Origin: an uncultured Flavobacteriales bacterium
Lineage (GTDB): Bacteria; Bacteroidota; Bacteroidia; Flavobacteriales_D; Crocinitomicaceae
Reading direction: 5' to 3'
DNA: 64,000 nucleotides
Assembly: GCA_903945495.1 (NCBI GenBank)
Contig: CAJAVU010000002.1
Location: 1-64,000 of the forward strand
Part shown: piece by piece, positions 57,407 to 64,000 of the stretch
How the letters are laid out: each line of letters opens with the position of its first letter
How positions within the stretch are numbered: position 1 is the first letter of the stretch
Program-made: the position numbers and the translations under genes
Notes under the pieces: generated by a model
Seen by the model: only the letters and a program-made list of their open reading frames with translations
Databases searched by the model: none
Told to the model about the DNA's origin: nothing

Positions 57407-59515
57407 ATGATGAGAAAACTACTACTATTTTTTGGGCTACTTATGCTCTCACAATCCAATCTTTATGGTCAATGTACAACAACAAATGCAACGTCTTGTG
57501 TTTGTGAAGATGGTACAGCCAACTGTTTATTGTTGCCAGATATTACTGCTTCTTGGAAGGGTATTAGTAACAATGGATATATCGAATATCCTCAAACCGG
57601 TGCTGGAACAAATTATGCTGGTCAAGGGCCAGACGATGGTCGTTTGAGAGTTTCAGGTTCAACACCAAACATAGGTCACGGTTCATTTACGGTAAGAGGA
57701 CAAGATGCCAATGGAAACCGAACGTTTCTTTGCGGAAATGATACTGTATTTAATGTCCCAGCAAGCGGTGCTTTTACTTGTCCAAACGGGTATCAGAATC
57801 CGAAACAATTAATTACGCAGCGTATTTATAAAAAGGATGGAAATGCAATGACGTATGTCGATCAATATGCGGGAAGCGTTACGTATCACCCGTCTCATGG
57901 TCACAATCACGTGGATGATTGGGCAGTAATGACATTGAGAATTCCTACTTCAGATCCAAATCCTTTAAGTTGGCCAATCGTCGGCACTGGAGCAAAAATT
58001 GGATTCTGTTTGATGGATTACGGACAATGTGGTAGTGCGGGAAGTACATATGATGGACACTGTCGAGATGATAATACTGTTTATTTAGGTGGAAATACTT
58101 TACACAATGTTGATTTTCCAAACTGGAATTTGGGTGGTGGAAATTACAATTGCTCGGTAATCGAACAAGGAATTTCTTCTGGTTGGACAGATGTTTATGG
58201 CAAACACCTGGATGGAATGTGGATCAATGTTCCACCAAATACATGTAATGGTGATTATTACATTGTTTTAGAAGTAGATAAAAACAATATCTTCCTTGAA
58301 GAAAATGACAATAATAATTTTACAGCTGTCCCGGTAACATTGACAATGCAACATCCAGCAGGAACACCTCAAGCTCCTATTATTTCTTCAAATAACTCAA
58401 ATAATTTGTGTGAAGGACAAACAATTACGCTTACAGCAACTGCTGGTACAAGTTTTTTATGGTCGACAGGTGACACTACTCAAAGTATTACTGTTTCACA
58501 AGCCGGATCGTATACATGTGAGGTTACAAACTTCTGTGGCACAAATACATCGAATCCATTCATTGTGAATAACGTTATTCCAAACCCTCCAAGTACAATT
58601 GGCGATACAGTTTGTTTTTCAGGAATTGCTCAATTATCAGCAAATGCATCTGGAAATGTAACATGGTATGATGAAAACGGATTGTATGTTGGCACAGGTT
58701 CAACATTTACAACTCCAACGATTTCAGCGTCGACAACTTATTTTGTTCAAAACACTGATACATATGCAGATACTTCTAACGCTGAGCCGTTTACAAACGG
58801 AATTGGAGGAGGAGGATATGTGAATTCAGAGCAATACGAAGTATTTAATAGTTATATAAACTCTACACTTAGTTCTGTTTTGGTTTATGCTCAAAGTGCA
58901 GGAAGTGTAACAATTCAGCTACAAGATGAGACTGGTGGAGTTTTAGCAACAACAACAGCAACAGTTCCGGCTGGGTCCAGTCGTGTGAATTTGAATTTTG
59001 CAATTCCAATCGATTCGAACCTTCGCCTTGTAGGAAAAAATATAACTACCGGAACAGGATTGTATCGGAACAATAACTCTGGAACCTATCCTTATGATAT
59101 GACAGGTGTTTTATCAATCGTTGGTGCTTCCGCTGGTGCTTCTTACTATTACTATTTCTATGATTGGGAAATTTTAAGACAAAACAGTACGTGTTCTAGT
59201 GAATTAGTTCCTGTTACCGCTGTTGTAAGTACGTGTGCTGGTTTAGCTGAAAACACTCCATTCAAAAATTCAATTAAAGTTGCACCAAATCCTTCAAATG
59301 GACAATTCAATGTACAATTTCAAACAGGATATTCTGGAGAGATTTATGCTGAAATGTACAATTTAGTTGGTGAAAAAGTCTATACAACAAATTTAAATCA
59401 CCATGAAGGAATGAATTCTTTTTCAGTGAATACGTCGAATTTGTCAAAAGGAGTTTATATGTTTACCCTAGTGTTTGAAGGTAAAAATTACACTTCTCGA
59501 TTGATAATTAATTAA
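57407..59515 (+). CDS. Secreted lysyl-oxidase-like protein with T9SS sorting domain
   Basis: 702 residues with signal peptide ending at LYGQ. The N-terminal domain (about 40-310) aligns by eye with animal lysyl oxidase: HGHNH at 164-168 gives the three copper histidines, GAKIGFCL holds Lys197 in the place of the LTQ lysine, and GISSGWTDVYGKHLDGMWINVP holds Tyr264 in the place of the LTQ tyrosine. NGDYYIVLEVDKNNIFLEENDNNNF resembles the LOX tail. Then come Ig-like repeats and a type A sorting domain (VAPNPSNGQFNVQF... SRLIIN). Predicted copper amine oxidase acting outside the cell; activity not shown. The next gene starts on its stop. Confidence 0.75.
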   Translation: MMRKLLLFFGLLMLSQSNLYGQCTTTNATSCVCEDGTANCLLLPDITASWKGISNNGYIEYPQTGAGTNYAGQGPDDGRLRVSGSTPNIGHGSFTVRGQDANGNRTFLCGNDTVFNVPASGAFTCPNGYQNPKQLITQRIYKKDGNAMTYVDQYAGSVTYHPSHGHNHVDDWAVMTLRIPTSDPNPLSWPIVGTGAKIGFCLMDYGQCGSAGSTYDGHCRDDNTVYLGGNTLHNVDFPNWNLGGGNYNCSVIEQGISSGWTDVYGKHLDGMWINVPPNTCNGDYYIVLEVDKNNIFLEENDNNNFTAVPVTLTMQHPAGTPQAPIISSNNSNNLCEGQTITLTATAGTSFLWSTGDTTQSITVSQAGSYTCEVTNFCGTNTSNPFIVNNVIPNPPSTIGDTVCFSGIAQLSANASGNVTWYDENGLYVGTGSTFTTPTISASTTYFVQNTDTYADTSNAEPFTNGIGGGGYVNSEQYEVFNSYINSTLSSVLVYAQSAGSVTIQLQDETGGVLATTTATVPAGSSRVNLNFAIPIDSNLRLVGKNITTGTGLYRNNNSGTYPYDMTGVLSIVGASAGASYYYYFYDWEILRQNSTCSSELVPVTAVVSTCAGLAENTPFKNSIKVAPNPSNGQFNVQFQTGYSGEIYAEMYNLVGEKVYTTNLNHHEGMNSFSVNTSNLSKGVYMFTLVFEGKNYTSRLIIN

Positions 59516-60771
59516 TGAAATTTATAAAAAATATACTTTTTATGCTTCCGTTACTTGTTAGTAACGGAAGTTTTTTTTTCGCACAAACGATCACTGATTT
59601 TACTGTTTTCGATGAAGCCAATTCACTGCTTCCTAATAACACCATTCGTTGCTTATTAGTTGATCATGACAACATACTTTGGATAGGAACAGATCATGGC
59701 TTGGCTAAATTAGATCAAGGTGTTTGGGAAATATACAATACAACAAACTCTGGTTTAACCGACGATTATGTTCGTGCATTAGAAGTGGATAGTTTGAATC
59801 ATTTATGGGTAGGAACAACATTAAGCGGAATCTTTAAATTCGATGGTGTAAACTGGGAAAATTATACTACCTCTAATTCTGGGTTACAAGATAATTTCAT
59901 TCGAACAATTAAAGTTGACCAACTTGGTAATAAATGGATAGGAACGGTCGAAGGATTTTCATGTTTCAACCAATCTGGATGGACAACATGGACGATTTCG
60001 AATGCTGGAATTCTATCAAACAACATTACATCGTTTGCGATTGATGAAAATCAGCAAAAATACATTGGAACAATCAATGGAGGTTTGATTTACATGGAAC
60101 CAACAAACGTATTACAAGTATATACCTTATTAAATGCAGGAGTGCCTGACAATTCAGTGATTTCTATTCAACTTGATGCAACGAATAAACCATGGTTTGC
60201 TAGCACGGCTCAAGGGTTATTTACGGATGTTGGTAATCAAACTTGGCTTTCATTGAATGTTGCAAATTCAGCTTTACCATCAAATAGCCTAACGGCTTTT
60301 GAAATAGATCGTGACCAAAATTTTATCATCGGAACACATCAAAATGGAGTTGTTATAAGAACTCACGATGCGCTTTGGTCCAATTTCACCGTAAACAATT
60401 CCGAATTACCTGAGAATCATATTTTGTCAATAACCAAAGACTCCAATGATATCATTTGGATTGGGACCTACTCGAAAGGATTGGTTCGAATGGAACAAGG
60501 AGAAACAGGAATAGATGAGGTGATTCATGAAGCATTAAACGTATTTCCTAATCCTGTTCAATCCAATCAACAAATTTATTTTTCGAAATTACTGAACTGT
60601 GATCTATTAGAAATCAAAGACTTAACTGGAAAAAAGGTGTTTTTAGATGAAACAAATTGGACAAATCAGAGTTATCATCTACCTGATTTAATTTCAGGAA
60701 CATACCATGTTCGGATTTTAGCTGATTCAGAACAGTATATTTTTCGCTTAAACGTTTTTGGCGCCTATTAG
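59515..60771 (+). CDS. Secreted Reg_prop beta-propeller with T9SS sorting domain
   Basis: 418 residues. Signal peptide MKFIKNILFMLPLLVSNGSFFFAQ, then about six propeller repeats of the two-component-regulator type (DHDNILWIGTDHGLAKLDQGVWEIY, SLNHLWVGTTLSGIFKFDGVNW, LGNKWIGTVEGFSCFNQSGW, DIIWIGTYSKGLVRM), and a type A sorting tail (VFPNPVQSNQQIYFSK... YHVRILADSEQYIFRLNVFG). It has no kinase part, so it is a free surface propeller. One-base overlap with the LOX-like gene (TAATG) indicates co-translation, but an intrinsic terminator lies inside its signal peptide. Confidence 0.82.
   Translation: MKFIKNILFMLPLLVSNGSFFFAQTITDFTVFDEANSLLPNNTIRCLLVDHDNILWIGTDHGLAKLDQGVWEIYNTTNSGLTDDYVRALEVDSLNHLWVGTTLSGIFKFDGVNWENYTTSNSGLQDNFIRTIKVDQLGNKWIGTVEGFSCFNQSGWTTWTISNAGILSNNITSFAIDENQQKYIGTINGGLIYMEPTNVLQVYTLLNAGVPDNSVISIQLDATNKPWFASTAQGLFTDVGNQTWLSLNVANSALPSNSLTAFEIDRDQNFIIGTHQNGVVIRTHDALWSNFTVNNSELPENHILSITKDSNDIIWIGTYSKGLVRMEQGETGIDEVIHEALNVFPNPVQSNQQIYFSKLLNCDLLEIKDLTGKKVFLDETNWTNQSYHLPDLISGTYHVRILADSEQYIFRLNVFGAY
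59545..59579 (+). terminator. Intragenic intrinsic terminator in signal-peptide codons
   Basis: Perfect 10-bp stem CTTCCGTTAC/GTAACGGAAG with a six-base loop and nine T (59571-59579). It begins 30 bases after the start codon of the propeller gene and encodes part of its signal peptide (LPLLVSNGSFFF). It would stop most transcripts from the LOX-like gene unless antagonised, for example by translating ribosomes. Confidence 0.8.
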
Positions 60772-60922
60772 GCGCAGAATGGATATATGACTTTTATCAT
60801 GTTTTCATTTGAATTTTATCATTTCTAAACCTTTTCGTTTACTTTTTCTTTGCAAGGATGAAGAGCCCTCGATTTCAAGAAGGTTATTTCTAATCAAGCA
60901 ATTAACTTAAAACGAATTGAAA

Positions 60923-61858
60923 ATGAGTACTATCGCACCTTCAAAAGAACAGCTTTTAGCTGAGTTTGAATCGAAAATAGCTGCTGAAATGAAAATTGAG
61001 CCAAGAGATTGGATGCCGGATGAATACCGTCAGCACTTAGTTCGTCAAATTTCGCAACATGCACATTCAGAAGTTATTGGTATGCAACCAGAGGGAAACT
61101 GGATAACGCGTGCCCCATCTTTAAGAAGTAAAAAAATACTTTTGGCCAAAATTCAAGATGAAGGTGGTCATGGTTTATATCTATACAGTGCTGCTGAAAC
61201 CTTAGGAATTAGCCGTGAGCAATTTATTCAATGGTTGCACGTAGGAAAAGCAAAATATTCTTCAGTCTTTAATTATCCAGCATTGAATTGGGCTGATATT
61301 GGCGCAATTGGATGGCTTGTTGATGGTGCTGCAATTACGAATCAAGTTTCGTTGCAACGTACATCGTATGGCCCATACTCAAGAGCAATGGTAAAAATTT
61401 GTAAAGAGGAATCGTTTCACCAACGTCAAGGGTACGAAATCATGTGGAAAATGATGGAAGGAACGAAAGATCAACAACAAATGGCGCAAGATGCGTTGAA
61501 TCGTTGGTGGTGGCCAGCATTGATGATGTTCGGACCTCATGACAATGAATCAGCGAATACTTCCAATGCAATGAAATGGAAAATCAAACGCGAATCAAAT
61601 GATCAATTGCGTGAGAAATTCATCAATAAAACAATTCCACAGGCTGAATTAATTGGCTTGAAAGTGCCTGATGCTAATCTTCAATTGTTGGATGATGAAA
61701 CCTACAAACACGGAGATATTGACTGGAATGAATTCTGGGAAGTGGTTAAAGGTAATGGACCTTGCAATCAACAACGCTTAGAACATCACAAACGCGCGCA
61801 TGACAATGGAGCATGGGTAAGAGAAACAGCTTATGTAGCTGGATTAAATCAAAAATAA
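60923..61858 (+). CDS. paaA: Phenylacetyl-CoA 1,2-epoxidase subunit PaaA
   Basis: 311 residues from ATG 60923 ([19 protein letters not shown]); the track's TTG is two codons earlier. [52 protein letters not shown] and [19 protein letters not shown] supply the di-iron Glu/His ligands of the catalytic subunit. It opens the aromatic ring of phenylacetyl-CoA by epoxidation with PaaB, PaaC and the reductase PaaE. The upstream 150 bases contain no clear TAnnTTTG. Confidence 0.95.
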   Translation: MSTIAPSKEQLLAEFESKIAAEMKIEPRDWMPDEYRQHLVRQISQHAHSEVIGMQPEGNWITRAPSLRSKKILLAKIQDEGGHGLYLYSAAETLGISREQFIQWLHVGKAKYSSVFNYPALNWADIGAIGWLVDGAAITNQVSLQRTSYGPYSRAMVKICKEESFHQRQGYEIMWKMMEGTKDQQQMAQDALNRWWWPALMMFGPHDNESANTSNAMKWKIKRESNDQLREKFINKTIPQAELIGLKVPDANLQLLDDETYKHGDIDWNEFWEVVKGNGPCNQQRLEHHKRAHDNGAWVRETAYVAGLNQK

Positions 61859-61862
61859 GAAA

Positions 61863-62306
61863 ATGAACAAACAACTTTTGCATCATCATTTAATTCAAAG
61901 TCAAGAAGAAATTATTCAAGACTTACGTGAAAAAATAACTTCTTCAAACGGAATGGTCGATATCGACGAAACAGATACGATAGATCCTGAGGATTTGTCG
62001 CATCAGACAGAGTCGGGTGAAATGAAACATTTGTTTGAGAAAAAACTTTTCCGTGCAGAAGTTGAATTGGAACAATTAAAAAACATGAATGTCGAACCTA
62101 AAACTTCTGTTGAAGCTGGAGCGTTTGTGTCAACCGAAAAATTTCATTTTTTCGTTGGCCATGCAACCATGCCGTTCGATTTTGAAGGTAAACACATTAT
62201 CGGCATCTCTGTTGATTCGCCAATCTTCCCGACAATGAAAGGGAAGGGGCATGGAGATTCTTTTTCTCATGCAGGCAATGATTATACGATTTTAGAAATT
62301 AATTAA
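61863..62306 (+). CDS. GreA/GreB C-terminal-domain protein within paa operon
   Basis: 147 residues. A charged helical N-terminal part (DETDTIDPEDLSHQTESGEMKHLFEKKLFRAEVELEQLKN) is followed by a GreA-like C-terminal domain (VEAGAFVSTEKFHFFVGHATMPFDFEGKHIIGISVDSPIFPTMKGKGHGDSFSHAGNDYTILEI). It sits four bases after paaA and 13 before paaB, so it is an integral member of the operon. Distantly related to the protein at 45.4 kb. Why a Gre-like factor lies in a phenylacetate operon is unclear. Confidence 0.68.
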   Translation: MNKQLLHHHLIQSQEEIIQDLREKITSSNGMVDIDETDTIDPEDLSHQTESGEMKHLFEKKLFRAEVELEQLKNMNVEPKTSVEAGAFVSTEKFHFFVGHATMPFDFEGKHIIGISVDSPIFPTMKGKGHGDSFSHAGNDYTILEIN

Positions 62307-62319
62307 AAAACTTTAGAAA

Positions 62320-62613
62320 ATGGAAGCATCAGAATCACAAGGACAATTATGGGAGGTTTTCATCCAATCAAAACCAGGTCAAGCATTTAAACACGTTGGT
62401 AGTGTTCATGCTTACGATAAAGATTTGGCAGTTGAAAACGCACGTGATATTTACACAAGAAGAGGAGAAGGAACAGGCTTATGGGTTGTTCCAGGAAAAG
62501 AAATCGTTGCGGTAACAATTAACGAGGCGGAATATTTCTTTGAACCAATTGACGAGAAAATTTACCGTCACCCAACTTTTTACGATTTACCAGAAGGTGT
62601 TAAACAAATGTAA
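62320..62613 (+). CDS. paaB: Phenylacetyl-CoA epoxidase subunit PaaB
   Basis: 97 residues. GQLWEVFIQSKPGQAFKHVGSVHAYDKDLAVENARDIYTRRGEGTGLWVVPGKEIVAV is a clear PaaB. Small structural subunit needed for the PaaABC complex. Nine bases separate it from paaC. Confidence 0.95.
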   Translation: MEASESQGQLWEVFIQSKPGQAFKHVGSVHAYDKDLAVENARDIYTRRGEGTGLWVVPGKEIVAVTINEAEYFFEPIDEKIYRHPTFYDLPEGVKQM

Positions 62614-62622
62614 TTCGGAGCG

Positions 62623-63372
62623 ATGGAAACGAAACTAAACTATTATCTACAGATAGCAGACAATGCCTTGATTTTAAGTCATCGTTTGAGCGAGTATTCT
62701 AGCCATGGTCCATTCTTAGAAGAAGACTTGGCGAATACAAATGTTGCCTTGGATTTAATTGGAATCGCTGAGTCAATTTATAATGAATGTGCACGTATTG
62801 AAGGAAAAGGAAGAATTGGAGACGATTTCCCGTACCGTCGTGGTGAGCATGAATTCTACAATTGTTTGTTGGTGGAACAGCCAAATCGCGACTTTGCGTT
62901 TATTATGGTTCGCCAGTTTTTAACAGATGCATTCAACTTTTATTTCTATTCTGAAATGACGAAAAGCAAGGATCAATTCTTGCAAGCTATCGGATTTAAA
63001 GCCATCAAACAAGTGACGTATCATTTGCGTCGTAGCTCTGAATGGATGATTCGTTTGGGAGCAGGAACTGAATTAGCGAATGGTAAAACACAATTTGCAT
63101 TAGATACCTTGTGGAGATACTCACAAGAGTTTTTCGTTGCAAGTGAAGCAGAGGCCGCAATGATTAAAGCGGGAATTGGTGTAGATTTGGAAGTTGTAAA
63201 AGAATTATGGTTCCAAAAAGTAAGAGAAATACTTTACATGTCACATTTATCGATACCTGAAAACCAATTCCAATTGAATGGAGGTAAACAAGGTAAACAT
63301 TCAGAAAATTTAGGATTTATATTGACAGAAATGCAATATTTACCAAGCAAATATCCCGAGGCAAAATGGTAG
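62623..63372 (+). CDS. paaC: Phenylacetyl-CoA epoxidase subunit PaaC
   Basis: 249 residues. YLQIADNALILSHRLSEYSSHGPFLEEDLANTNVALDLIGIAESIYNECARIEG and FLTDAFNFYFYSEM, KAIKQVTYHLRRSSEWMIRLGAGT match PaaC, the ferritin-like structural partner of PaaA. The operon stops here: no paaD or paaE follows; a facing Crp/Fnr gene ends three bases later. Confidence 0.95.
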   Translation: METKLNYYLQIADNALILSHRLSEYSSHGPFLEEDLANTNVALDLIGIAESIYNECARIEGKGRIGDDFPYRRGEHEFYNCLLVEQPNRDFAFIMVRQFLTDAFNFYFYSEMTKSKDQFLQAIGFKAIKQVTYHLRRSSEWMIRLGAGTELANGKTQFALDTLWRYSQEFFVASEAEAAMIKAGIGVDLEVVKELWFQKVREILYMSHLSIPENQFQLNGGKQGKHSENLGFILTEMQYLPSKYPEAKW

Positions 63373-63374
63373 GA

Positions 63375-64000
63375 TTAACGTCCAGCCAATTGCATTAATT
63401 TCTCATTATCAATTATTTCAAGTTTGCGGGTGTGAATTTCAATCATGCCCTCATCCTTGAAATCTTTCAATAAACGAATCAAGGTCTCGGTTGCTGTACC
63501 AACAAAGTTGGCCATGTCTTCACGTGTCAAATTGATTTGCTCTTCACCATAAATATCGCCTAAAATCAACAAAGCAAATGCTAAACGTTCACGCACCGAT
63601 TTTTGAGCCATGTTTGTAATGAAAATTGCACGATCACCTAATTCTTTCGATAATTCTTTCATGATACCATTACGCAGCGTTACGTTCGTATCAATCATGT
63701 TTAAGAAATCTTCTTTGCCGATAAAACAAATATTACATTCTTCTAAAGTTGAGGCTGAAACTTTGTATGGTTCACCACTGAACATAGCACGGAAACCAAT
63801 GATTTCTCCTTCTTTCGCAATGTGAATGATTTGTTCTTTTCCTTCGTCCCCGCGTGTAAAGATTTTAACTTTTCCTTGATTCAAACAAAAGACACCACGT
63901 GGGAAACTTCCCTCAATAAATATTGGTTGACTTTTTTTATAGTAAGCGCACGCTTTTTGTTCGTCAACTTGCGATACTTCGTGGTCACAAAAATTACCGA
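63375..64000 (-). CDS. Crp/Fnr family regulator, partial at window end
   Basis: The track's start at 63884 is a TTG coding for an internal leucine; the frame continues to the window edge (GNFCDHEVSQVDEQKACAYYKKSQPIFIEGSFPRGVFCL). The visible part has the cNMP-binding barrel (GKVKIFTRGDEGKEQIIHIAKEGEIIGFRAMFSGEPYKVSA) and a winged helix (LTREDMANFVGTATETLIRLLKDFKDEGMIEIHTRKLEII). Cysteines near the N-terminus could bind a metal centre. Facing paaC, so it may or may not control the paa genes. Confidence 0.88.
   Translation of the reverse strand, partial: GNFCDHEVSQVDEQKACAYYKKSQPIFIEGSFPRGVFCLNQGKVKIFTRGDEGKEQIIHIAKEGEIIGFRAMFSGEPYKVSASTLEECNICFIGKEDFLNMIDTNVTLRNGIMKELSKELGDRAIFITNMAQKSVRERLAFALLILGDIYGEEQINLTREDMANFVGTATETLIRLLKDFKDEGMIEIHTRKLEIIDNEKLMQLAGR

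Noticed and set aside
60761-60775. Hairpin GCGCCT/AGGCGC at the stop of the propeller gene
   Set aside because: No T-run follows on the plus strand, so I do not call it an intrinsic terminator.
1-64000. CRISPR array, prophage, insertion sequence, tRNA or rRNA genes
   Set aside because: Looked for on both strands; no repeat-spacer pattern, transposase or integrase, and no cloverleaf that I could recognise by eye.

Overview
The window is chromosomal DNA of a Bacteroidota bacterium, most likely a flavobacterium-type gliding or T9SS organism. The evidence is AT-rich DNA, repeated TAnnTTTG -7 promoter boxes, gldF/gldG next to dnaN, several secreted proteins with type IX secretion sorting domains, a BshB1 bacillithiol enzyme and a fused ResB/CcsA cytochrome c biogenesis protein. 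I cannot fix the genus. I see no tRNA, rRNA, CRISPR array, insertion sequence or prophage.

Region 1 (1-15.3 kb) is a cell-surface glycan island. After the tail of a YfhO-type membrane protein, seven tightly coupled genes (legB, legC, legH, legI, legG, ptmE, legF) form a nearly complete route to CMP-legionaminic acid or a close nonulosonic acid. They are followed by an SGNH hydrolase-like gene and two Gfo/Idh-type oxidoreductases. Facing them is a GT42/DUF115-like putative transferase, then an FkbM methyltransferase, a GT4 glycosyltransferase and a flippase.

Region 2 (15.4-38.8 kb) is mostly housekeeping: alaS, a small lipoprotein, dnaK with an unusual leader and 3' repeats, a Kup potassium transporter, the thrS-infC-rpmI-rplT translation operon, comEC, an unknown lipoprotein, dnaN, a gldF-gldG-DUF4340 operon, a cold-shock protein, an ABM-domain protein, a SAM hydrolase, phoH, purC and a CoA-binding protein.

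Region 3 (38.9-55.2 kb) holds ccsBA, bshB1, a T9SS-secreted PKD protein, a methyltransferase, a second small glycan operon (GT4, flippase, GreA-like protein), a cysteine desulfurase, and a divergent pair of DtxR/MntR-type regulator and TonB receptor with a palindrome between them. A YdeI/DUF1905 protein, a VanX-type dipeptidase and an aminotransferase follow.

Region 4 (55.3-64 kb) carries T9SS cargo proteins. One has a lysyl-oxidase-like domain in which the copper-ligand and cofactor residues appear intact. It is followed by a propeller protein whose signal-peptide codons form a textbook intrinsic terminator. Next come two Crp/Fnr regulators and a phenylacetyl-CoA epoxidase cluster (paaA, a GreA-like gene, paaB, paaC) that stops before paaD/E.

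Family calls were made by reading motifs; no database search was run. The strongest candidates for something new are the legionaminic-acid island with its accessory genes, the secreted LOX-like protein with the intragenic terminator downstream, and the repeat family that starts at the stop codons of dnaK and infC.
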